Origin: Planctomycetota bacterium | GTDB taxonomy: Bacteria > Planctomycetota > PUPC01 > JACPCR01 | DNA length: 51,266 bases | Assembly: GCA_027625095.1 (NCBI GenBank) | Contig: JAQBXN010000052.1 | Location: 1 to 51,266, forward strand | Direction: 5' to 3' | In this document: piece by piece, positions 34,048 to 43,920 of the stretch | Position numbering within the stretch: the stretch's first letter is position 1 | Layout of the letters: the number at the start of each line of letters is the position of its first letter | The notes under the pieces: generated by a model | The model's database searches: none | What the model saw: the letters and a program-made list of their open reading frames with translations, nothing else | Told to the model about the DNA's origin: nothing | Program-made: the position numbers and the translations under genes

Positions 34048-37000
34048 CTACAAGCTGAGCCTATATCTTTCGAGCCGCACAGCAGTCATAGAGATAGGGG
34101 TAGCCGCGCACCGAATACCCACGCCAGGTTCCTTCCTGCCGGGAAACGAATGCCCGCGGGAGGTAGTTCGTCCGAGTGGCAGAGCTGACAGGTAACTCCC
34201 GCCTCGATGCCCCTTTTCTGTCCCTTTTTCCGGGCCGGTTGGATTGGATGTGGGTTGGCCTGTGTACGGGCCATACCAATCCAAAACCCATTCGGACACG
34301 TTGCCGGCCATGTTTAAACTACCCCAGGCAGAGGCCCCTGCCCTGTTTGAATCCACGGGGTTCAAGCGGCCTGTAATGGCCGTGTCCTTTGTCTCTCTGA
34401 CCAGGTTGGCCTCCTTGAAGTTCGTGCGTGCTTTACCCCATGGGAACATTTGTTTCTGCTTCGCTTCGCTCCATGAGGCCGCGCATTCCCACTCTGCTTC
34501 GGTGGGCAGGCGTCTACCCGACCAGGCAGCAAAGGCGTAAGCGCTGTACCATGAAACCTCACTGACCGGGTTCAGGGAATCAATTTTTCCGTCGTCGGCA
34601 TTCTTCCAGTTTGTCGGCAGGTAATCGTGGCCTGCCGGCTCGCCCGCGTTCGCATACCTTTGTTTGCCCGACGCTTGTACCGCTTCGAGAAATTCTGCGT
34701 ATTGCCTGCGGCTAACTTCGGTCTTCCCGATGTAAAACCCATCCAGCTTTACCAACCTCTGGGGCGTTTCGTCTTGAATGGATTTCGCTTCGCCGGGAAA
34801 GGCACTCAATACTGAATCGACTTCGTTCAGGGCCAGACCCATCGGGAATTCGGTAGGCGGAACATAGTCCATTTCTGCACGAATTCGCTCCATCTGCATT
34901 TGCATCTTGAGCTCATTCTCGTACGGGCCGCTAAGCTCGGGCAACCGCTTTACCTGGTGTGCCTGCACCGGGCTGTCCATAGCGAACAGAAGCAGAATGT
35001 CACTTTGTTTCTGTAGTACTTCAGGATCGCCGCCGGCATCGGTTGCCAGACGAATGAGATCTTTCACATTCAACAGGTCGTTCACCCCGGCTTCAGTCTT
35101 CTGTGTTCCCTGCTTTTCTAGGACGATGCTTTCCCCGTCGAATTCGTGAACGGTGGTGGGGATGCCCCTGATCTTGATCTGCTTTCCTTTACTCTGCATA
35201 AGGTAGCCAAACGCCCCGTCTCGCAAGTCGCGCATCGCTTCGAGTTCCCGTTTGAATTGTTCGGCCCCTTCTACTTTGGCAAGGGCGTTTGAAAGTTTGG
35301 GATCGTTCAAAGAATCCGCGGCAAACTGGATGGCGCCGGCCCAGTCATTGTCTGTCATTTTCTTTTTGATTCCTTCCAGCACCCTGCGCGCTTCTGTGGA
35401 GGCTGGGAGAAGGTTGCCGTACATCAGCCTTACAGGTGCAACGAGCGCTGCGAGGGCCTTTACTTCCATGGGTGCGTACAATTCCAGTTTTTCGAGATTC
35501 ATCGAATCGACGACCTGCAAGACGGCTCCTGGCCGGTCTCCTTTTATTCTTGCGGGCAGTTCCTTCAGGGCTTCCTTGCAGTAATCACTGGCCGCCGTTT
35601 TTACCGTAGTTTTCAATTCTTCGACCTGGGATTCCCAGTGAGGAGTCAGAAAGTTTTCCGGAAAGCTCTCGGCAGCAACTACTGCGTCGCCGATGCGTTT
35701 CGCTTTTAAAGCCTCGTCCACTTTGACCTTGATAGGGCTATAGGCCTCCAGCCCTCTGTATTTCGCCTCGGTCTCAACTTTGGAGATCAAATCCTTTAGA
35801 CGTCTCTGATCCGTCTCACCAAGGGCCTGGTTATCAATCTTTTTCAGAAAGCCGAGGTTACGTGCGTAGTCGTTCGGCCCGCTCTGCACCTTCGTCATTG
35901 CCTCCTCAAGTGTGACTTGAATGCTGCCCGGGACGGATGGGGCTTTCAAGCTCTGGAGATACGCAGGGATAAACATCACCCCCAGAACGACGCAGACGAT
36001 CGCCCCCAAAATACCTGCCATCATCTTGAGATTGTCTGGACGCAGGAGCATGCCAATCGCGGACTCCTGCTGAAAATCGCCTCCCAATTGCCTCGTCGAA
36101 TTGCCTCTCACCGGTCTCCCTGATCTCGGGCTCGCTACCGAACTGGGGCCGGATACTGTCCCCGCACCCGACCTCGTCTGTGGTGGGGGGGCCGAAGGGG
36201 CTCTTTGAAGCTCTAATGCCTTGGAATCGACTTCTACCTTTGCTTTTTCAGATGGCGGCTGAGGAGGGACTGCCGGGTAGCTGCTCTGCGCGAATTTGAG
36301 AGGTTGGCCGCTGGCCAGCATCGACAGATCGGTGCCGAGCTGGATCGCCTCCTGATAGCGCTGATCCGGATTGCGTTCCAGGCACTTATCAATGATCGCA
36401 CAGAAACCATCAGAGCAGTTTGGAGCCTTTGTCTTGACACGCGGGGCCGGCTTCTGTTGTCGCATCACGATCAGGTTAACGACGTTATCTGCCATAAAGG
36501 GCGGCTCTCCCGTCACCAGGTGAAAAACGGAAGCGCCGAGTGAATAGATATCTGAGCGGCCATCCATCTGGGCCTTCGCATCTGCCTGTTCGGGGGACAT
36601 GTAATGTGGCGTTCCAATGATCGCCCCGGCCTGGGTGATGCCGGTGGAAAGCTGTTCTTTCGCAAGACCGAGGTCGGCCAGCTTGGCCGTACCATTCTGT
36701 GCGATCATGATGTTGTCAGGTTTTACGTCACGGTGAATGAGACCGTCCTTGTGGGCGTGATGCAGCGCGTGGCTGATCTCCAGCATCGTCTTGATGGCCG
36801 CCCGTTCAGTGAAGCGGCCTTTGGTGGTAAGAATGGACATGGCGGTCGCCCCATCTACATATTCTATAGCCATGTAGTGGAAACCTTTTTCGGTACCCGC
36901 CGCGTAGACCTGGATGATGTTCTGGTGATTGAGCTTTGCCGCTGAGCGTGCCTCACGGTGGAAGCGGCTGACGTAAGATTCGTCGGTGGCGAGGCGAGGA

Positions 37001-37335
37001 GGAAGGATCTTCAAGGCGACATCGCGGTCCAGGCTTACCTGCTTGGCCTTGTAGACCACGCCCATACTGCCTTCCCCAAGTTTTCCAGTGATTTTAAAAT
37101 CGCCAAGCATCGTTGGCTGATCCGAATCTGTCCCCCGGCCGAGGGCCCGCAGGATGGCGCGAACCTGCTTGCCGTCCAGGTATTCCTTGTGGAGGAACAC
37201 CTGCTCGATATCCGCCGGCACACCCAACTTGCGTGCCTTAACGACAGCATCAAGGCACTCACGGGCTCTTTCCTCGGATACCAGCTTGTTGTGAACCGCC
37301 ATCTGGCAAAAAAGCAGGTCGTCTTTATCAGACAT
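34048..37335 (-). CDS. Transmembrane Ser/Thr protein kinase with C-terminal FGE/SUMF1-like domain
   Basis: The 1095-residue product has an N-terminal MshEN-like segment (1-65, LFCQMAVHNKLVSEERAREC), then a complete Hanks-type kinase (about 77-340): glycine loop GEGSMGVVYK, Lys109, HRDVKPDN with Asp203, DLG with Asp221 and GTPHYMSPEQA. A Pro/Ser-rich linker leads to one membrane span (437-459). A long helical extracytoplasmic region (about 465-830) precedes a formylglycine-generating-enzyme-like domain (about 845-1085: YIGKTEVSRRQYAEFLEAV, SWYSAYAFAAWSGRRLPTEA, NMAGNVSEWVLDWYG). In that domain the stretch after RGGSYL reads SALPLG, with no cysteine where true FGE has its active-site pair, so it is probably a ligand-binding or lectin-like fold. 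It is likely a membrane signalling kinase, as is common in Planctomycetes. Confidence 0.92.
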   Translation of the reverse strand: MSDKDDLLFCQMAVHNKLVSEERARECLDAVVKARKLGVPADIEQVFLHKEYLDGKQVRAILRALGRGTDSDQPTMLGDFKITGKLGEGSMGVVYKAKQVSLDRDVALKILPPRLATDESYVSRFHREARSAAKLNHQNIIQVYAAGTEKGFHYMAIEYVDGATAMSILTTKGRFTERAAIKTMLEISHALHHAHKDGLIHRDVKPDNIMIAQNGTAKLADLGLAKEQLSTGITQAGAIIGTPHYMSPEQADAKAQMDGRSDIYSLGASVFHLVTGEPPFMADNVVNLIVMRQQKPAPRVKTKAPNCSDGFCAIIDKCLERNPDQRYQEAIQLGTDLSMLASGQPLKFAQSSYPAVPPQPPSEKAKVEVDSKALELQRAPSAPPPQTRSGAGTVSGPSSVASPRSGRPVRGNSTRQLGGDFQQESAIGMLLRPDNLKMMAGILGAIVCVVLGVMFIPAYLQSLKAPSVPGSIQVTLEEAMTKVQSGPNDYARNLGFLKKIDNQALGETDQRRLKDLISKVETEAKYRGLEAYSPIKVKVDEALKAKRIGDAVVAAESFPENFLTPHWESQVEELKTTVKTAASDYCKEALKELPARIKGDRPGAVLQVVDSMNLEKLELYAPMEVKALAALVAPVRLMYGNLLPASTEARRVLEGIKKKMTDNDWAGAIQFAADSLNDPKLSNALAKVEGAEQFKRELEAMRDLRDGAFGYLMQSKGKQIKIRGIPTTVHEFDGESIVLEKQGTQKTEAGVNDLLNVKDLIRLATDAGGDPEVLQKQSDILLLFAMDSPVQAHQVKRLPELSGPYENELKMQMQMERIRAEMDYVPPTEFPMGLALNEVDSVLSAFPGEAKSIQDETPQRLVKLDGFYIGKTEVSRRQYAEFLEAVQASGKQRYANAGEPAGHDYLPTNWKNADDGKIDSLNPVSEVSWYSAYAFAAWSGRRLPTEAEWECAASWSEAKQKQMFPWGKARTNFKEANLVRETKDTAITGRLNPVDSNRAGASAWGSLNMAGNVSEWVLDWYGPYTGQPTSNPTGPEKGTEKGHRGGSYLSALPLGRTTSRGHSFPGRKEPGVGIRCAATPISMTAVRLERYRLSL

Positions 37336-37689
37336 ATTTCATTTGAGAGCAATCAAGGGGGGCGAGGAATTATGCCAGGAACAGGGCAAACGTAAAGCGT
37401 GATAGGACTGGCAACAATCCGCTGGAGTCGATACCAGCGTGGCGCGAACACTCGACAAACACCGATACTCCGTGGAATGACTTGGATTGTCGTTACCGCC
37501 GCCGACAGGAAACCTCTAATGTCATCGTCAATCAGTCCGTACCAATTTACGATACGTCACAAATTAGACCATCAATTGGAAAGAACCGGCCAGCAGTAAT
37601 ACTTTCGCAAAGCAAGCTTCGCCCATAACGTAATAATACCGGCCACATTGGCCCCAAGGCGCCAGACACCTCCCCCCAGCCGCTCTTCA
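37336..37689. other. Divergent intergenic region, no gene seen
   Basis: These 354 bases separate the kinase gene (minus) from the DUF1549/DUF1553 gene (plus) and should hold both promoters. I see no convincing open frame, RNA gene or strong hairpin. Confidence 0.5.
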
Positions 37690-40600
37690 ATGTCCATGAT
37701 CAACTGCGTTTTCTTCGTCTCGTGTTTTAGTGTCTTACTCGCCGAAAATGTCCCCGATTTTAATCGCGACATCCGGCCCATCCTGTCAGACCGTTGCTTC
37801 CGATGTCATGGTCCGGATGCAAAAGCACGTAAGGTGAAACTGAGACTTGATGTACGTGATGATGCAATCAGGACTCGTGGGAAGAGGACGCCCATAGTTC
37901 CCGGCCAGGCGGACGCGAGCGAACTTGTGCGGCGAATATTTGCAGGGGATCCAGAGGACATCATGCCTCCACCGGAGTCGAAATTGGTGCTCTCGGCGAG
38001 TGAAAAGGCACTCCTGAGGAAATGGATCGATTCGGGTGCGGACTACGATGAACACTGGGCATTTCGAAAGATTCAAAAACCGGATGTTCCGATGGTGAAG
38101 GATACGGAGCGCGTCCGGACGCCTGTCGATGCATTCATCCTGGCGCGTCTGGAGAAGGAAGGGATGAGGATGTCGGCGGACGCTACGAAAGAAAAACTGA
38201 TCCGTCGCGCCGCATTTGATATCACCGGCTTACCGCCCACGCTCAAGGAAATCGACGACTTTCTTACTGATGATTCTCCCGGCGCATTTGAAAAAGTTGT
38301 GGACGAATACCTGCGTCGTGAAAGTTACGGCGAACGTATGACCAGCGAGTGGCTCGACGTGGCACGGTATTCGGACACCTACGGATATCAGGTCGATCGG
38401 GGACGTCACGTCTGGCCATGGCGCACCTGGGTCATCCAGGCGTTCAATTCAAACATGCCATATGACAGGTTTATTACGGAACAACTTGCCGGTGACCTTC
38501 TACCGAACGCAACGGATGACCAGATCCTTGCGACAACATTCAATCGCCTCCATCCGCAAAAGGTTGAGGGTGGGAGCACCCCGGAAGAATTCCGAATCGA
38601 ATACGTGGCCGACCGCACCCAGACGTTTGCCACGGCTTTCCTCGGCATCACCCTGGAATGCGCTCGGTGTCATGATCACAAATACGATCCGTTCACCCAA
38701 AAGGAGTACTACCAGTTCTCTGCATTCTTTGACAAAATTGATGAGGCCGGCCTGTATTCCTACTTCACCCCATCTGTTCCTACACCAACATTGCTCCTGA
38801 CGAATGAAGCTCAGAAGAAACAGATAGCTGAAATTGAAGAGAGAATAACGTCCGAGGAAAAGAAACTTGCCGCTTTGGCGAAAGCGCATGGGAAGGCGTT
38901 CGAGGATTGGCGGATGGGTGTCAAGAAGGAGAAACCCGCTGGAGCAGACGAGAAGGCCCTTGAGGAACTGGAAGCTCAAGAGAAAGTGGATGAAGCTGGT
39001 GAAGAGCTTTTGAAAAAGCAGAGGGAAAAGGACAAGAAGAATGACAAAACGAATGAAAAGAAACCGGGGCTGATACCGGGGATGCTGGGGCACTTTACCT
39101 TCGATGAACTCAAGGGAGGCAGTCTGGCAAATGAGGCGGATGAGAAGACGCCAGCAGCGACCTCTGCAGACAACAAGTTGGTTGACGGAAAGTTCGGCAA
39201 GGCCCTCCAGCTCACGGGTGACGATGCAGTAAGACTGAAGTTCGGTAATTTCACCCGAAACCAGCCCTTCACGATCTCGCTCTGGATGAAGACCCCCGAC
39301 CACAAGGAGCGCGCTGTCATTTTTCATCGCTCGCGGGCCTGGACGGATTCCGCAAGCCGCGGCTATCAACTCCTGATCGAGGACGGCAGGCTAAGCGCAT
39401 CGCTCATTCATTTCTGGCCGGGCAACGCTATCCGTGTTCGTACCAGTGAGACCATCCCACTGAAGGAATGGCTGCACGTGACAATGGCCTACGACGGATC
39501 GAGTCGTGCCGACGGCTTGAACATCTTTCTGAACGGACAGTTGCCCAAACTCGAAGTCGTAAGAGACAACCTTTACAAGAACATCACCGGTGGCGGCGGG
39601 GACGAAATTACCATCGGCGAGAGATTCCGTGACCGCGGTTTCACCGACGGCCTCGTGGATGAGTTCAAGGTCTTTGATCGATTGCTGACACCTGTCGAAA
39701 TCGCTCAATTGTTCGATGGGAAGAGCCTGAAGGAGCTTCTCGACAAACGTAAGGAAATCCTTTCAGCCATCGAGCAGGAACAGTTGCATGCCTTCTATCT
39801 GGCCACGGCAGATGACTCGTACCGCGCCCAACTCGATGCTCTGAAGAATGCACGTGAGGCCCGCAGCAAGGCTGTCGATGGCATTCAGGAGATCATGGTC
39901 ATGCGCGAAATGGCGCAACCTCGCGAAACTTACATCCTGGAGCGGGGGCATTACGCAGCGAGAAAGGAAGAAGTACTGGCTATGACCCCAGCCAGACTCC
40001 ATCCGTACACCCGTGGTGACAAACCAAATCGTCTGGGGCTTTCTCAATGGATTACGCATCCGGACAATCCCCTCACCGCGCGAGTAACAGTAAATCGCTA
40101 CTGGCAGATGTTCTTCGGCCGCGGCCTGGTGATCACGACGAATGATTTCGGCAGCCAGGGCTCGCCTCCGACGCATCCCGAGCTGCTGGATTGGCTGGCC
40201 AGGGACTTCATGGACCACGGCTGGGATCTTAAGCGACTGGTGCGCCTGATTGTGACCTCGACGGTATATCGTCAGAGTTCGGCAGGTTCGTCTGAAGCTA
40301 CCGGCAAAGACCCTTTGAATCTCCTTCTTGCCCGCTCTCCTCGTTATCGTCTTCCGGCCGAGATGGTTCGTGACAACGCGCTCGCAGTCAGCGGTCTGTT
40401 GCAACCTAACGTAGGGAGCGAACCGGCCAAGCCTTATGAACTTGCAGTCTCCTTCAAGCCCATGGGCCACGACAAAGGCCCGGGACTCTATCGCCGCAGC
40501 CTCTACACCTATTGGCAGAGGACTGCACCCGCGCCAGTCATGATGGCATTGGATGCATCCAAGCGGGACGTCTGTTCCGTCCGTCGTGAAACCACGGCAA

Positions 40601-40947
40601 CGCCGATTCAGGCGTTCGTCTTTATGAACGATCCACAATTCGTAGAAGCAGCGAAAAAGCTTGCAGAGAGAGTGTTGGAAGAGACTGACGGCGATGCTTC
40701 AAAATCCCCAGCGCTTATTTTCCGTTACCTGACCGGCCGTCGTCCGGCGGAAGAGGAAACAAAAATCATAGTTCGCCTTTTTGAAGAAGAACTCGCCGTG
40801 TTTGAGAAGCAGCCAGACAAAGCCAGGGAGCTGCTGGGCACCGGTCATTCAAAGCCAAAGGATTCACTTTCCGCTCCCAGGGTGGCCGCTCTGACGGTGA
40901 CAGCCATCGCGTTATTCAGCCACGACGAATGTGTGATGAAGAGGTAG
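37690..40947 (+). CDS. Planctomycete cytochrome c-like DUF1549/LamG/DUF1553 secreted protein
   Basis: From ATG 37690 the 1085-residue product starts with a short signal peptide (MSMINCVFFVSCFSVLLAEN; ATG 37696 is an alternative). The heme-binding motif CFRCH (36-40) sits in the PSCyt1 domain, and DUF1549 follows (about 150-360), ending in the second CARCHDHKYDP motif. A charged coiled-coil (about 375-455) precedes a LamG/concanavalin-like domain (about 465-680), then DUF1553 (about 770-1030: WITHPDNPLTARVTVNRYWQ, LDWLARDFMDHGWDLKRLVR). Such proteins are a hallmark of Planctomycetes and Verrucomicrobia, are exported, and are often linked to polysaccharide degradation loci with sulfatases. The usual DUF1501 partner gene does not follow here. 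Confidence 0.93.
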   Translation: MSMINCVFFVSCFSVLLAENVPDFNRDIRPILSDRCFRCHGPDAKARKVKLRLDVRDDAIRTRGKRTPIVPGQADASELVRRIFAGDPEDIMPPPESKLVLSASEKALLRKWIDSGADYDEHWAFRKIQKPDVPMVKDTERVRTPVDAFILARLEKEGMRMSADATKEKLIRRAAFDITGLPPTLKEIDDFLTDDSPGAFEKVVDEYLRRESYGERMTSEWLDVARYSDTYGYQVDRGRHVWPWRTWVIQAFNSNMPYDRFITEQLAGDLLPNATDDQILATTFNRLHPQKVEGGSTPEEFRIEYVADRTQTFATAFLGITLECARCHDHKYDPFTQKEYYQFSAFFDKIDEAGLYSYFTPSVPTPTLLLTNEAQKKQIAEIEERITSEEKKLAALAKAHGKAFEDWRMGVKKEKPAGADEKALEELEAQEKVDEAGEELLKKQREKDKKNDKTNEKKPGLIPGMLGHFTFDELKGGSLANEADEKTPAATSADNKLVDGKFGKALQLTGDDAVRLKFGNFTRNQPFTISLWMKTPDHKERAVIFHRSRAWTDSASRGYQLLIEDGRLSASLIHFWPGNAIRVRTSETIPLKEWLHVTMAYDGSSRADGLNIFLNGQLPKLEVVRDNLYKNITGGGGDEITIGERFRDRGFTDGLVDEFKVFDRLLTPVEIAQLFDGKSLKELLDKRKEILSAIEQEQLHAFYLATADDSYRAQLDALKNAREARSKAVDGIQEIMVMREMAQPRETYILERGHYAARKEEVLAMTPARLHPYTRGDKPNRLGLSQWITHPDNPLTARVTVNRYWQMFFGRGLVITTNDFGSQGSPPTHPELLDWLARDFMDHGWDLKRLVRLIVTSTVYRQSSAGSSEATGKDPLNLLLARSPRYRLPAEMVRDNALAVSGLLQPNVGSEPAKPYELAVSFKPMGHDKGPGLYRRSLYTYWQRTAPAPVMMALDASKRDVCSVRRETTATPIQAFVFMNDPQFVEAAKKLAERVLEETDGDASKSPALIFRYLTGRRPAEEETKIIVRLFEEELAVFEKQPDKARELLGTGHSKPKDSLSAPRVAALTVTAIALFSHDECVMKR

Positions 40948-40998
40948 CCGGGCTCGTTTAGGAATTCGGCCCGACGGGACATTTGTGACACCCCCTCT

Positions 40999-42753
40999 TC
41001 ACTCGATCCCCATTGCCTGCCTTCCCGCATCATTCAATCGGTTCACATTCCATGCGGGCTCCCAGGTGTGCTCAACGAACACGTTATTTACACCAGCCAC
41101 TTTGCTTAGATGATCACGAATTGGTTGCCCTATGAATTTGTACTTGGGGCGTCCTTTGTGCGGCATGGTCATGAGTATTTGCACCTCGCCATTTCGCTCA
41201 TGCAGGTCATAGATGTAGCCCATGTCAACCACGTTGGCGTCCACGGTGTAGAGCATCTCATCCCGGATTTCCCGGAGCACTTGCCAGATGGCGGGTTTGA
41301 GTGGCGCTGTTTCCGGCGTCTCGCCCTGTCTTGCCAGCACTCCCTCACTTGCAGCGTTCGCGGCGGGTAGCTCTCCCCTGCTGATTTCAATGGGTTGCTT
41401 CAATGAATCGTAGAGCGCTTCGACCCCATCAGCCCCGTCTTCAGGGTACGGCTTCGTCAGGTAAGCATTCCGCTGGATCAGCGCGGCACCCTTCTTGAAT
41501 TGTGGTTCGTTGCGGGCCGCCCATCGGCTCCATATCTGGCCATGGCCTTCGTAGTGGAGTGTTGGTGCGCCCGCATGAAAGAGAGCGTCAAAATTTTCGG
41601 CTCTGTGTTCCAGGAAGAGCGCGACAAACGCATCCCGGCTGTGTTTACTGTAAAAACCGATCCCCCAGAGGTCATTGGCTGACTCGGCCGGCACTTCTCC
41701 CTCGTGCAGCTTTCCATTGCCGTCCATCCAGAGAATCTCGTCGAACGTGTAACCAGAGAAGACCCACTCGTCATCACGCAGATAAGTGATCTCGAAATCC
41801 TTCATCACATCCATGCGACCGTCCTTGGTAAACCAGGGAAGCCCGGAATAGAACGAGTAAGTAACATCGATATGCATGCGACTTGGAGTGAACAGAGGAT
41901 GCACCGGGCAATGAGGAAAACCCCATCTCCTTACTTTGACCATGAGCGGGCCGCGGACGACTTCAAAGTCAGGGCAGGTCTCCCAGTTCGTCAGTCGAAA
42001 TTTTTGGAACTTGTTGGAAGAGAGATAATCGTGCGCCCAATCGATATTCGGCGGCTCACCGTGGCCGGGCCCGCCGGCATAAAGCTCGAGCCCCAGTCGG
42101 CTGCTGTAAGTAAGCCGCTCTAACTGCCCCATCTGTCTCGATAGCCGCGCGCTGAAATGGTCATTTGAAATGTCCAGCCCGAAGCCTTCCCCTTCAACGC
42201 AAAGGTCAGAGGGATATCCAGGAAGCTCTGCCAGCGGGTTGCCATAGAAGACAATGAAGTGACGTGTTTCGTTTGCCTGAAGGCTGGCCTGTATGACCAA
42301 CTGGCAGATTCTTATCCCTTGCTGAAACACCTCTCCATAAACCTGGCTCTTGATTTCCTGAAGAACGCCGGCTTCCGGAGCTATTGAGGCGACTCTGATT
42401 TCTCTCCTCAGGTCAGTAACCTGGGACTCAGGGAAGGCCAGCTTCATGTCGACCGGGTATCGATCTCGCGCCAGGCCGGCGGTCTCGCGTAACACCACCA
42501 CTTTGCAGAACTCCCAGCCGTGCGCCCAATGTGCCCAGGCTGACGGGAGCCCTGACACCAAAATGTAGTCATCCGCAGTCACCACAGTCGCTTCACCAGA
42601 GTCTTGACGCTGCCTCTCAAACTTCAGTGTCTGCCGCATCGAGTCTGCGAGCGACAGTGCCTTGTCAAAGTTGCTTTCTCTTAGCGCGCTCTGGAGCAGC
42701 TCTATCTTTTCTTCGACGCTGTCTGTCCGGTGTTGGTATTCCGTTTCTTTCAT
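40999..42753 (-). CDS. Beta-sandwich (lyase-like) protein fused to a MIP18/DUF59 domain
   Basis: The 584-residue product has no signal peptide. Residues 1-60 are helical; about 60-400 form a beta-rich region (PVDMKLAFPESQVTDLRREI, GLELYAGGPGHGEPPNIDWA, DVTYSFYSGLPWFTKDGRMD) whose wording recalls exo-lyase or heparinase-type sandwiches, including the protein encoded at 45529. The last ~100 residues (from PAIWQVLREIRDEMLYTVDA) are a MIP18/DUF59 (SufT/PaaD-like) domain with NVVDMGYIYDLHERNGEVQI and WEPAWNVNRLND. The motif that normally contains the functional Cys (TxxxCP) reads PHKGRP here, so it may not handle Fe-S clusters. I do not recognise the full-length family. It is convergent with the cytochrome gene and divergent from the SirB1-like gene. 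Confidence 0.7.
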   Translation of the reverse strand: MKETEYQHRTDSVEEKIELLQSALRESNFDKALSLADSMRQTLKFERQRQDSGEATVVTADDYILVSGLPSAWAHWAHGWEFCKVVVLRETAGLARDRYPVDMKLAFPESQVTDLRREIRVASIAPEAGVLQEIKSQVYGEVFQQGIRICQLVIQASLQANETRHFIVFYGNPLAELPGYPSDLCVEGEGFGLDISNDHFSARLSRQMGQLERLTYSSRLGLELYAGGPGHGEPPNIDWAHDYLSSNKFQKFRLTNWETCPDFEVVRGPLMVKVRRWGFPHCPVHPLFTPSRMHIDVTYSFYSGLPWFTKDGRMDVMKDFEITYLRDDEWVFSGYTFDEILWMDGNGKLHEGEVPAESANDLWGIGFYSKHSRDAFVALFLEHRAENFDALFHAGAPTLHYEGHGQIWSRWAARNEPQFKKGAALIQRNAYLTKPYPEDGADGVEALYDSLKQPIEISRGELPAANAASEGVLARQGETPETAPLKPAIWQVLREIRDEMLYTVDANVVDMGYIYDLHERNGEVQILMTMPHKGRPKYKFIGQPIRDHLSKVAGVNNVFVEHTWEPAWNVNRLNDAGRQAMGIE

Positions 42754-42870
42754 TTGATTGTGGTGCCAGTAGAGGATTCAACAGTTGTGGAGTTTATGGA
42801 TAACTCGACAACGGGTCACTCTGATCAGTTCCGTGTCTACTCAGAATCTGCATTAAATTAGTAAATTTTC

Positions 42871-43914
42871 ATGACGACTTGGTACAAGAAAACCGGTACC
42901 ATGCGCCCCATGAAACCAAATGAAGAAATGGTCAAAGGCCTTCTGCAGTCCATATCATCCCCGCAGCCTTCAAAGCGGCTTAAGGCCAAGCAGTTGATTC
43001 TCGCTCTCGGGGACGAAATCCTGGGCATTCTGGATGGGTTTTCTGATCACAATGAAAGCGGTATCCGGCAGAGCGCGGCCAGGGCATTCATTTGGATTCA
43101 TGAGCAAAACGTTCTCGAGCGGTGGCGGGATTATCGAGTCTCAACACAGCGGCACTGTATTGAATTCGGCGCTCTTCTAATCGCGCAGGCCGAGTATCCC
43201 TCGCTTGATACTGAAGTGATTTCGCGTGAGCTGGATTCGATGGGGGCTGAGTTGAGGCGACGGGTTGATGGCATTTCGAGCCCCGTCGATTTCGTTCACG
43301 CTCTGAACGAACACTTTTTTTGCGAGCTTGGCTTCTCCGGCAACACCGAGGATTACTACGAGCCGAGGAACAGCTTCCTCCCGGATATCCTGGAACGCCG
43401 CACGGGTATCCCGATTACTCTCAGTCTGATTTATCTGGCCCTTGCTGAACGAGCGGGACTGAAACTCCACGGCATAGGAATGCCGGGACATTTTATGGTC
43501 AGGCTGGCCGAGGATGCTGATTTCTTTATTGATGTGTTTCACGGTGGACGGTTTCTGACCAGGCAGGATTGCGCGGACATGATGCGAACCTTCAGGATTG
43601 AATACAGCCCCCAGCATCTCTCTCCGATTTCATCGAGGGACATTTACATTCGGATGCTGCGCAATCTCGTCGCGAGCTACCACCGGCTCGAACAGCCGAC
43701 AAAGGCGAAGTTCGTACTCGAACAGGTGCTCGTTTTTGAAAGCACTTCTCCCGTTGAGCGTTACATGCACGCCTCCATCTGTGCCGAAATGGGCGAGACC
43801 GATGCAGCCATCGAAGATCTGCGAGTCCTTCAATCCATACCAGAGCACGCCCGACTGATCCCACACAATCAACTGGTGCAACTCGCCACCCGCCTGATCG
43901 CCCGGAATAACTGA
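42871..43914 (+). CDS. SirB1-type transglutaminase-like/TPR protein
   Basis: The 347-residue product carries the SirB1 (YchA-like) transglutaminase-like domain in its middle (about 115-250): NEHFFCELGFSGNTEDYYEP, NSFLPDILERRTGIPITLSL, IGMPGHFMVRL and FIDVFHGGRFLTRQDC. The C-terminal third (about 260-345) is TPR-like. The first 90 residues are helical (HEAT-like) and specific to this protein. SirB1-type proteins are widespread, with no agreed catalytic role. The ATG at 42871 gives the longest product; ATGs at 42901 and 42910 are equally possible, as no clear ribosome site decides. It is convergent with the sulfatase gene (6 bases between them). Confidence 0.85.
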   Translation: MTTWYKKTGTMRPMKPNEEMVKGLLQSISSPQPSKRLKAKQLILALGDEILGILDGFSDHNESGIRQSAARAFIWIHEQNVLERWRDYRVSTQRHCIEFGALLIAQAEYPSLDTEVISRELDSMGAELRRRVDGISSPVDFVHALNEHFFCELGFSGNTEDYYEPRNSFLPDILERRTGIPITLSLIYLALAERAGLKLHGIGMPGHFMVRLAEDADFFIDVFHGGRFLTRQDCADMMRTFRIEYSPQHLSPISSRDIYIRMLRNLVASYHRLEQPTKAKFVLEQVLVFESTSPVERYMHASICAEMGETDAAIEDLRVLQSIPEHARLIPHNQLVQLATRLIARNN

Positions 43915-43920
43915 TCGCGT

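Noticed and set aside
38500..40638. Two minus-strand open frames of about 290 codons (38500-39369 and 39763-40638)
   Set aside because: Both are antisense to the DUF1549/DUF1553 gene, which has heme motifs and domain signatures across the same bases.
40948..40998. Possible terminator between convergent genes (ccgggc...gcccg)
   Set aside because: Only five or six base pairs with a long loop and no T run on either strand.
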